Shown piece after piece: positions 1 to 5,578 of a stretch of DNA of 6,159 bases (position 1 is the first letter of the stretch; the number at the start of each line of letters is the position of its first letter). Source of the DNA: Candidatus Poseidoniaceae archaeon (GTDB lineage: Archaea > Thermoplasmatota > Poseidoniia > Poseidoniales > Poseidoniaceae). A program made the position numbers and the translations under genes. The DNA lies in assembly GCA_013329295.1 (NCBI GenBank), contig DUKP01000167.1, forward strand, positions 1,260-7,418. Direction: 5' to 3'. The notes under the pieces were generated by a model. The model searched no databases and was not told where the DNA came from. It was given only the letters and a program-made list of their open reading frames with translations.

Positions 1-647
1 GACTTTAGGAAATCACGATGAGCAAATGCTTCATCTACTTCTGGAGTTTTAGCGTTGAGTCGCTCAACAGCTTGTATCATCTCATTATGGGCAGCATCTG
101 CTTCAACCTTAAGAGTCTTAATAGCTGCGTCAATATCTGACATATCAACCTCAACCATCTTGAATTTGGTTACTTCCGGTTCCAACTCTTCGATTCGCTT
201 CGAAAATTCTTTGATTTTCTTAACCATTTCCTTTTCTTTATTTATACCAACTGAAGTTGTCTCAAATTTCTTCTCTAGTGAATCAACTTGTTGTTTCAAG
301 TCAGCATATTCTGCAGTTGCAGAACGCTTGTTATTGTGATCTTTTCTCTTTCCCTTAATCTGAGAAATCAAATCTCTCATTTGGCTTTGAATTGTATTAC
401 GCTTTTCCTTGAAAGATTTAATCTCGGCTCGCATTGCTCTAACTTCAGTAACTAATAATTCGATTTTTACACGGTGCTCTTTGTATTGGCCTTGTACTGA
501 ATTTCTTTTCTCAGCAGAAACTTTTGCTTGAGCATTGAAATTGTTTCTTGTTTCACGCATCTTACGAACTTTAGTTTCCATTGCATGTAGTCTTTCACGT
601 AAGTCTGCATCTGGCCTCTCATCGCCCTCATTCAGTCTACCGCGCAT
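1..647 (-). CDS. Archaeal coiled-coil protein, COG1340-like (3' end cut by window edge)
   Basis: The frame stays open from the ATG at 647 to the left edge, giving 215 residues without a stop. The protein is highly charged, has no cysteine and no membrane span, and is almost entirely predicted coiled coil (about residues 13-200), rich in K, R, E and Q. Repeated 'EKRN' blocks (near 46-49 and 81-84) and the stretch LEKKFETT followed by EKEMVKKIKEFSKRIEELE (about 124-156) resemble the uncharacterised archaeal coiled-coil family COG1340. That family has no firmly known function and is sometimes mislabelled as a phosphatase. A break in the helix is likely near 157-170. The start is the only ATG after the in-frame stop at 672-674. 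No Shine-Dalgarno precedes it, unlike the two upstream genes, so it may be leaderless or use its own promoter in the 51-bp gap. It is probably a cytoplasmic structural or scaffold protein. The reading frame is secure; the family assignment is from memory of the pattern. Confidence 0.8.
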   Translation of the reverse strand, partial: MRGRLNEGDERPDADLRERLHAMETKVRKMRETRNNFNAQAKVSAEKRNSVQGQYKEHRVKIELLVTEVRAMRAEIKSFKEKRNTIQSQMRDLISQIKGKRKDHNNKRSATAEYADLKQQVDSLEKKFETTSVGINKEKEMVKKIKEFSKRIEELEPEVTKFKMVEVDMSDIDAAIKTLKVEADAAHNEMIQAVERLNAKTPEVDEAFAHRDFLK

Positions 648-698
648 GGTTAGTGGTATAGGTTTACCATTTCAAATTATGGCTTACCATAAAAAGCA
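648..698 (-). promoter_or_regulatory. Intergenic gap with hairpin, direct repeats and a possible TATA element
   Basis: This 51-bp gap separates the 530-residue membrane protein gene from the coiled-coil gene. Read on the minus strand it holds a T-rich element CTTTTTATGG (697-688), a perfect 6-bp stem with a 4-base loop (TTATGG-TAAG-CCATAA, 692-677) and two copies of ATGGTAA (690-684 and 670-664) exactly 20 bp apart. The T-rich element could serve as a TATA box, placing a transcription start near 667 and a short leader without a Shine-Dalgarno. The hairpin could instead mark the end of the upstream transcript, but no long T-run follows it. Promoter and terminator readings are both inference. 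Confidence 0.35.
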
Positions 699-2291
699 TC
701 AAACTATGATATATGTCAACAATGATGAAGAAATTATTGTTCCGACAAATCCAATCACATTGAACACTGTAGATGATGCTGACCTTATCTTTTCTTTGAA
801 AACCGACCTTATTCTTACATTCATCTGTGAACCAGTAAGAAGTTCACCGCTTACTTCCTCAAGCCTAACACTTACTGTAGCCTCGCCGAATCTTTCTGGC
901 AGCAATGTTTGCCAAGCGACCGTGCCGTCTCTAAGCAAAGCAGACATTATTGCAAGAATATCTTCATTCCCCGATTGTGAAAGTGGCACACCAGTATCAG
1001 GCCAAATCTTTTCTTCTCCAGGTTCAAGCAAGTATGTCAAAGCTAAGTCATGAGGCCTAAAATCAGGCGACTGTACTCTTAGAACAACGGTTCTTGACTC
1101 ACTTGATAGGTTATGCATATAGGTGAATAAATTTGCTTTGCCATGTACTACATTCTCCATATCTACCTCAAAAATTATGTCATCCTTAATTGATTTCCTA
1201 CCCGAAGCCAAATCTTCCTCTATCCTACCAATCATACGGAAGAACGCAGGACATCGGTCTTGTAAGTGATCAATTATGACCAACCATTCTTCAATTGTAA
1301 ATACTTCATGACTTTTGACATATTCAACTCCGGCTTTGGTAAAAATTTCACCAAATTCTGAATCGACTGATGATAAATCAAGACCTTGAGAGTGCTTGTA
1401 TAGAGTCATCATCATTTTCTCTCTAGCAAATCTTGGATCAACTCCACGTTTTACATGAGACTCTAGTTCTCCGACAAAGTGTTCATACTCTGATTTCAAC
1501 AATGGGTCTAACTGAGACTTAACCAAATCTGAGAATACCATGCCAAGAGTTGAAGGATGAATAGGAGAGTTATATGCATTTAACAAACCTGTCCTCTCAG
1601 CCATATTGAAAGTAGATGACCTGGTTGAAATATGCTGTCCTGTAGACAGGATTGTCAAAGAAAATGAAAGTGCTAAGAAATTTTTACCCATATCGGTTTG
1701 AATGCCATAAAATGCGATTGCTGAAAGAGATAAAATCGATAATAATGCGCACATTAGGGAAAAGAAATGTTTAGTAACAGACCGTTTTATTGATTCTTCT
1801 AAAGGCTCATAACCATGTAATGATTTAATCGAAAAGTGCTTCGATTGCGCTGATTTAACCTCTTTTTCAAATGTCCTAATTGTCAAATTCACCCTATGGC
1901 GATGCAAAGCTAGAGCAAGTATGTAACCAAGTAAAATTACGAAGGCAAGGGCAACTAGAATTGTTGAAAAACTCTGCCCCATAGTTGGTTCGATGAAATC
2001 TACCCACCAATTTGGCGACGAATTGGCGTAAGCCCAAGCACCGAAGAATGCTAGAATTGCAAACCCAGGCAAGAATAACAGTAATCTAATTCCAAATGAG
2101 ATTAATTGCCTATCAAAAGCATACAAAAAGGATTCATTATTCCATTTTGCTATTTGCTTTAATGATTTAGAACTAATATTCTTCACGGTTTCTGAGATTG
2201 TAGATTGATCTTCACTTTCTGTCTTTTCGTTTGAAGATTCTGATGATTTATCCTCTATTTCATCTAATTCATCAGGATTCGTATCAGTCAT
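699..2291 (-). CDS. Unrecognised polytopic membrane protein with large cytoplasmic domain and C-terminal membrane tail
   Basis: I do not recognise this 530-residue protein. Residues 1-40 are an acidic, serine-rich, probably disordered N-terminus. Likely membrane spans are about 64-88, 107-129, 176-197 and 203-218, and a last one at 508-530 forms the extreme C-terminus. The loop 130-175 is strongly basic (HRHR, KR, K) and should face the cytoplasm, while 90-106 (SSPNWWVDFIEPTMG) is acidic and should be outside. This places residues 219-507 inside the cell as a soluble domain of about 290 residues: a helical half (about 225-365) followed by a more beta-like half (about 370-500). No nucleotide-binding or catalytic motif is evident, and no transporter family is suggested. 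The start at 2291 is supported by an AGGTGG site 6 bases upstream. The gene follows a DtxR-type regulator in the same direction after 50 bp, so it may share its transcript and a metal- or envelope-linked role (inference). The coding call is firm; the function is unknown. Confidence 0.9.
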   Translation of the reverse strand: MTDTNPDELDEIEDKSSESSNEKTESEDQSTISETVKNISSKSLKQIAKWNNESFLYAFDRQLISFGIRLLLFLPGFAILAFFGAWAYANSSPNWWVDFIEPTMGQSFSTILVALAFVILLGYILALALHRHRVNLTIRTFEKEVKSAQSKHFSIKSLHGYEPLEESIKRSVTKHFFSLMCALLSILSLSAIAFYGIQTDMGKNFLALSFSLTILSTGQHISTRSSTFNMAERTGLLNAYNSPIHPSTLGMVFSDLVKSQLDPLLKSEYEHFVGELESHVKRGVDPRFAREKMMMTLYKHSQGLDLSSVDSEFGEIFTKAGVEYVKSHEVFTIEEWLVIIDHLQDRCPAFFRMIGRIEEDLASGRKSIKDDIIFEVDMENVVHGKANLFTYMHNLSSESRTVVLRVQSPDFRPHDLALTYLLEPGEEKIWPDTGVPLSQSGNEDILAIMSALLRDGTVAWQTLLPERFGEATVSVRLEEVSGELLTGSQMNVRIRSVFKEKIRSASSTVFNVIGFVGTIISSSLLTYIIV

Positions 2292-2341
2292 ACTATGCCA
2301 CCTTTAGTTAATTATGATTTTAATTTTAATGTTAACACTTT
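2292..2341 (-). promoter_or_regulatory. AT-rich gap between regulator and membrane protein genes
   Basis: These 50 bp hold an 8-bp perfect palindrome TGTTAACA (2330-2337), then an AT-only tract toward the downstream gene, then its Shine-Dalgarno. No T-run terminator is seen on the minus strand, so read-through from the regulator gene is plausible. The AT tract (about 2312-2330) could act as a weak internal TATA element, but it lies too close to the ribosome binding site to include that site comfortably in a new transcript. Confidence 0.3.
2298..2305 (-). promoter_or_regulatory. Shine-Dalgarno AAAGGTGG
   Basis: The minus strand reads AAAGGTGG, 6 bases before the ATG at 2291. It matches the archaeal 16S rRNA tail complement (AGGTGATC-type) over AGGTG. 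It fixes the start of the 530-residue membrane protein and supports translation from an internal position on a longer transcript. Confidence 0.75.
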
Positions 2342-2995
2342 TTAGATAATTATCCTATCAGCAATTTCTTTGCTAAGTTGGACAGTCATGTCAGCAACCT
2401 GATACGAACCCTGTTCAATTGACTTAATCTCAGCCCCTACTGCAATATTCAAATTATTCAAAAAATGTATGTCTGATTTACCTGCAACTATCATTTTGAT
2501 AGTTGAAGATTCACCTTGAGAAAGTTGATTTAAATTTTTAAAATCTTGAATTGAAGTGTTTACTCTTGATTCAATATCTTCGGACATTGAAGGTATGGGA
2601 GTTCCACTTGGATCAATTTGAGGATTATTGAAGTATATTGTAAGAGCAACTTCTAGGTCGTCATCAATCGCATGCTCTAATCTGCAAGCCGTAGCATGTT
2701 GATTTCCATCAAATGGTAAATGCTGTAGCAGAACTTCAGCTAATCGATGGCGTCGCTTCATTTTTTTTCCATAAACCAACCCTTTGTCAGTTAACGTAGA
2801 GCCTTTGTATGGAATATATTCCAAGTAGCCCTTAGAAGCCAGTCTTTGAACCATTTCAGTTGTTGAAGCAGGAGTCACTCTAAGCGCTTCTGCTAAATCT
2901 CCTGTCCTAACTCTAGCATCAGGGTCTTTTTCATAAAATTGATACATCATCTCAAGATACTCATCTTCAAATTCTTGAAAATGTCCTGCTGACAT
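2342..2995 (-). CDS. DtxR/IdeR/MntR-family metal-dependent transcriptional repressor
   Basis: This 217-residue protein has the full three-part DtxR layout. A winged helix-turn-helix spans about 8-75, with recognition helix near 41-56 (TPASTTEMVQRLASKG). The metal-binding dimerisation domain spans about 76-150 and an FeoA/SH3-like domain about 157-217. Metal-ligand positions align well with Corynebacterium DtxR: H83 and E87 in RRHRLAEVLL match H79/E83, and H100, C104, E107 and H108 match H98, C102, E105 and H106. DtxR Met10 is replaced by E12, and E12/E15 (DEYLEMMY) recall MntR D8/E11, so the ligand set mixes Fe-type and Mn-type features. The GTPIP segment (131-135) matches the conserved GNPIP of DtxR. 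Proteins of this family bind DNA when loaded with Fe2+ or Mn2+ and repress metal-uptake genes; which metal applies here cannot be told. The start is fixed by a strong Shine-Dalgarno. It lies 31 bp after the zinc-ribbon surface protein, probably in one operon. Confidence 0.95.
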   Translation of the reverse strand: MSAGHFQEFEDEYLEMMYQFYEKDPDARVRTGDLAEALRVTPASTTEMVQRLASKGYLEYIPYKGSTLTDKGLVYGKKMKRRHRLAEVLLQHLPFDGNQHATACRLEHAIDDDLEVALTIYFNNPQIDPSGTPIPSMSEDIESRVNTSIQDFKNLNQLSQGESSTIKMIVAGKSDIHFLNNLNIAVGAEIKSIEQGSYQVADMTVQLSKEIADRIII

Positions 2996-2998
2996 GTT

Positions 2999-3007
2999 AT
3001 CACCCTT
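2999..3007 (-). promoter_or_regulatory. Shine-Dalgarno AAGGGTGAT
   Basis: The minus strand reads AAGGGTGAT, 3 bases before the ATG at 2995. GGTGAT is the classic archaeal anti-16S match. The spacing is short but acceptable. It decides the start of the DtxR-family gene and favours translation from a polycistronic message, because an own TATA box with the correct spacing is not seen in the 31-bp gap. Confidence 0.75.
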
Positions 3008-3026
3008 ATATTATGCATTATTGAAG

Positions 3027-5522
3027 TTAACCATCTTTTGACTTAAAAATCATCTTACATGAGGGGCATCTAACTGAGCCATCGTATGATTCTGGGATTC
3101 TGAGACTTTGAGAACATTCTGGGCATGAAATCTCAACCTTTCCATCATTAATATCCTCTATTAACTCCTCTTCTTCTTGAACTTCTTCCTCATCTATATC
3201 TTCTGAACCCACTTCGAAACTATGTGAACAATCAGGACATCTCACAGAACCTTGATAGTTTTCAGGAACTCGAAGTTGTCTGGAACAAACTGGACAACTG
3301 ATTTCAATCTTAACATCGGATAATTGAACAGACTCATTTTTGCGAGTTTTAACCTCTGACTTTGGCTTCTTTGGCTGTCTATTTGAATTCTCACGAATTC
3401 GAATCATCAAAATAATTAGAGAAGATACTGCTAATCCTCCCAATATTCCTGACCAAGGAATAGTAAAACTATCAGATGATTCCTCTGTGACAATTGATGA
3501 GAGGAAGATATTATCGATTTGCAGTGTATCACCACCATAATCCCACTTACAATTTAGTCTAACTTCATCTCCTTCTGGCCAAGCAAAACTAAAGGAAATT
3601 GTTTTAGATGACCCTGCAGCAATCGGTGTTGTGCTTGATTCTGCAAGTTTAAATCCATCTCTATCATAAAGAATAATTGTTCCACTTTCACCTGTAATAG
3701 AGCCTTGATTTTCCAACAACACTGTCACACTAGCTGTTTCACCTGCTACAGGACGGTTTGGATTCGATTGTGAATTGAAGCTGATTGTGTATTGAGGCCT
3801 ATCTTGAGGTATAGATTTAGTAAATGAGGAGAATGAAGATTCTGATGTCCAATTTATCTCTTGAACTCTAATTATTACATACTCCGCATCTACAAAACCA
3901 AAATTGAATGTATCGCCTGAAGAACCTGCACTAATTGTCATGTCAACATCATAAACAATCGTATCATCTAAGTTACTACCATATCCCAATTTCACATTTA
4001 TCTCCCGATCTATACCTGATGATAGATTAACCAGCCAATTGGCTGTCACTCCATCATCAATAGTCCATGAAACATCATATAATGACAGTTCAAAACTTTG
4101 CCTTTCCGAGACAGGAAGTAATATCTCACCAGATATATCATCAGCAATTTCACCATCAGTTGAATATAGTGACCAATTAAACTGTTCCGTACCAGAAACT
4201 AATATTGGAACAGTAATCGTAACTTCACCGGCCTCATCTGGCCCTAATGACACCATACTGCCTTGATAATTTCCTGCAGAGGATTCCATTTTTAGTGAAA
4301 CATTACCTTGCTTTGTACCGGTATTTCTTACTAACAACGAGAATGTTGATTCATCCCCTACATGCCATGGCCCATCAGTTGTTGAAGGCGTAAAACTACC
4401 CGCATACTCGAATAATGCCGATTCGACAGTAAATGTCTCCGTTGAAGTATTAATCGATGATGGGTCAATTCTTTGACCTGACAAGTAACATACTAATTCA
4501 CCAGGCTTCAAAATAATAGTAAAGTCTACATTTGTATTCGAAGATGATTGAACAATTATTGCTGAATTATAAACAATTTCTTGATCGAATAAACAGGTCT
4601 TTTCACCTGAAAAATCAACAGTACCATTATTGTAAGTTTGTACTGTAATCTCTAAATTTTCGCCAGAAACTAAATTCTGACCATCATAAACTATTGAAGT
4701 TTCTAAAATTGGTAGTGGTGGAGGATTAACACTAGCAGTGAAATTTTGAAAGTTATCTGTAATGTAATCATCTATGGTCCCATTTAGGCTTATCGATATC
4801 GAAAAGAAGCCCTCAAAAACTTGTACTGTTGAATTAAAATATACGATTTTTGTTGACATTCCATTGAGGTCAAATACCGCTGAAGATTGCTGTTCTGAGG
4901 TAATTCCGTTATCTAAAGATAAATTTACGCTTCCAGTCCAAAGATAATCTCCGCTATTGATTATGGGAATTTGAAGCTGAACAAAATCTCCATCACTTAA
5001 GGAATAATTACCAGTTAATACAGAATTAGAATCAATCGATTCTAAGATAATTGATGATTCTGGTGCTATTGAAATATTTAGCGGATTCAATCTATGAATC
5101 GTTCTTTGAAAATTCGAAATATCGTTTTGTGATTCAATACCTACATCACCTGTCAAGCCGACTGAAATTATTGTGTAGCCATAATTCAATGATGTGAAAT
5201 TATACGAAATCTCTTGTTGCACTCCCTCGACTAAATCATAAGATATGCTTGAGTTGATTAGTACGGTTCCATCTATGGCTGAGGCTTCAAAATAAACCTG
5301 CCCAACATAATTTACTCCAAGCCCTTCATCGGTTGAAGAAAGGTTAAATTCTAATTCGAAATATGATTCATCGGTAGTTTGAAAGTCAACCAGGTTAATA
5401 GATTCTGATTCAATAGTAACTCCACCTCCACTTGCAGATGCTATAGGAGCATTAAATAGAAATAAAAAAGTCACAAAAATAGCAAAAAATGTAACATAAT
5501 TCCTGTTACAATCACCCGCCAT
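3027..5522 (-). CDS. Secreted CARDB-like type I membrane protein with two cytoplasmic zinc ribbons
   Basis: The 831-residue protein begins with a Sec-type signal peptide (hydrophobic core about 10-24, probable cleavage after IASA near 30). Residues 32 to about 685 are a Ser/Thr/Asn-rich beta exterior, apparently a row of Ig-like or CARDB domains. The clearest are about 270-347, 372-455 and 573-675, each with the pattern of a short strand, 'V/AGE' or 'VGDES', then 'NxG'. I count about 15 N-x-S/T sequons in this part, which fits archaeal N-glycosylation. One membrane span (about 688-708) is followed by a basic stop-transfer segment (RIRENSNRQPKKPK). The roughly 120-residue cytoplasmic tail holds two CxxC...CxxC zinc ribbons (C743/C746/C762/C765 and C800/C803/C819/C822) joined by an acidic linker. 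CARDB modules usually serve adhesion or surface assembly, so a surface protein that signals or docks inside the cell is plausible (inference). No Shine-Dalgarno precedes the ATG, so the message may be leaderless. It heads the likely operon with the DtxR-type regulator. Confidence 0.93.
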   Translation of the reverse strand: MAGDCNRNYVTFFAIFVTFLFLFNAPIASASGGGVTIESESINLVDFQTTDESYFELEFNLSSTDEGLGVNYVGQVYFEASAIDGTVLINSSISYDLVEGVQQEISYNFTSLNYGYTIISVGLTGDVGIESQNDISNFQRTIHRLNPLNISIAPESSIILESIDSNSVLTGNYSLSDGDFVQLQIPIINSGDYLWTGSVNLSLDNGITSEQQSSAVFDLNGMSTKIVYFNSTVQVFEGFFSISISLNGTIDDYITDNFQNFTASVNPPPLPILETSIVYDGQNLVSGENLEITVQTYNNGTVDFSGEKTCLFDQEIVYNSAIIVQSSSNTNVDFTIILKPGELVCYLSGQRIDPSSINTSTETFTVESALFEYAGSFTPSTTDGPWHVGDESTFSLLVRNTGTKQGNVSLKMESSAGNYQGSMVSLGPDEAGEVTITVPILVSGTEQFNWSLYSTDGEIADDISGEILLPVSERQSFELSLYDVSWTIDDGVTANWLVNLSSGIDREINVKLGYGSNLDDTIVYDVDMTISAGSSGDTFNFGFVDAEYVIIRVQEINWTSESSFSSFTKSIPQDRPQYTISFNSQSNPNRPVAGETASVTVLLENQGSITGESGTIILYDRDGFKLAESSTTPIAAGSSKTISFSFAWPEGDEVRLNCKWDYGGDTLQIDNIFLSSIVTEESSDSFTIPWSGILGGLAVSSLIILMIRIRENSNRQPKKPKSEVKTRKNESVQLSDVKIEISCPVCSRQLRVPENYQGSVRCPDCSHSFEVGSEDIDEEEVQEEEELIEDINDGKVEISCPECSQSLRIPESYDGSVRCPSCKMIFKSKDG
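3039..3140 (-). repeat. Second copy of duplicated zinc-ribbon unit (residues 795-828)
   Basis: This segment encodes a 34-residue zinc ribbon, KVEISCPECSQSLRIPESY onward, ending just before the C-terminus. By eye it shares 21 of 34 residues with the unit at 3210-3311, including all four cysteines and the blocks EISCP, GSVRCP and the Y-x-G turn. The two are an old internal duplication, already diverged at the DNA level. Confidence 0.85.
3210..3311 (-). repeat. First copy of duplicated zinc-ribbon unit (residues 738-771)
   Basis: This segment encodes KIEISCPVCSRQLRVPENY and the rest of a CxxC-x15-CxxC ribbon, the same spacing as its partner at 3039-3140. It lies about 30 residues inside the membrane span. 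The linker to the second copy (about 772-794) is almost purely acidic. Confidence 0.85.
5490..5510. promoter_or_regulatory. Inverted repeat TGTAACA-N7-TGTTACA, candidate operator
   Basis: Two perfect 7-bp arms flank the 7-bp spacer TAATTCC. The site overlaps codons 5-11 of the zinc-ribbon surface protein and lies just upstream of the divergent plus-strand gene. Its core TAAC-N9-GTTA recurs at 5524-5540. The length (21 bp) and dyad symmetry suit a dimeric winged-helix regulator, but it does not match the bacterial DtxR box sequence. The regulatory role is inferred. Confidence 0.4.
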
Positions 5523-5541
5523 ATAACTCTCAATTCGTTAT
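5523..5541. promoter_or_regulatory. Inverted repeat ATAAC-N9-GTTAT, candidate second operator
   Basis: Two perfect 5-bp arms are separated by 9 bp (TCTCAATTC), immediately upstream of the surface-protein ATG at 5522. The arm sequence and spacer length match the core of the stronger repeat at 5490-5510, and the centres are 32 bp apart, about three turns of DNA. Alone it would be unremarkable; the shared core gives it weight. Confidence 0.33.
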
Positions 5542-5578
5542 GGTTATTGACCTTCACGCAAAACCATCCCCCTGCGCC
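5523..5578. promoter_or_regulatory. Divergent promoter region
   Basis: Only 56 bp (or 17 bp if the plus-strand gene starts at 5540) separate two divergently read genes, so both promoters must lie here or extend into the coding ends. No canonical archaeal TATA box is visible. A weak AT element on the minus strand (ATAACCATAA, about 5548-5539) is roughly correctly placed for a leaderless transcript starting at 5522. On the plus strand, GTTATGG at 5537-5543 could place a start near 5565. Neither gene has a Shine-Dalgarno. Confidence 0.4.

Noticed and set aside
55..339. Plus-strand open frame of 94 codons, serine-rich and hydrophobic
   Set aside because: It is the antisense shadow of the K/E-rich coiled-coil gene. 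Antisense of such coding naturally gives Ser/Phe/Leu-rich frames.
535..1053. Plus-strand open frame of 172 codons
   Set aside because: It lies antisense to the 3' end of the membrane protein gene and the 5' end of the coiled-coil gene, both convincing on the minus strand. Its product is low in structure and has no ribosome binding site.
3008..3020. TATA-like sequence (ATAATATAA on the minus strand) before the DtxR-family gene
   Set aside because: The spacing would start transcription inside the gene, past the Shine-Dalgarno and ATG. Co-transcription with the upstream gene explains the layout better.
3340..3540. Short plus-strand open frame inside the surface-protein gene
   Set aside because: It is antisense to the membrane-span region of a well supported gene, has no start signal and no recognisable product. 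The similar frame at 4039-4266 was rejected for the same reason.
5491..5522. Possible lipoprotein signal because of Cys5 in the surface protein
   Set aside because: The cysteine precedes the hydrophobic core and there is no lipobox at the cleavage site, so an ordinary Sec signal peptide fits.
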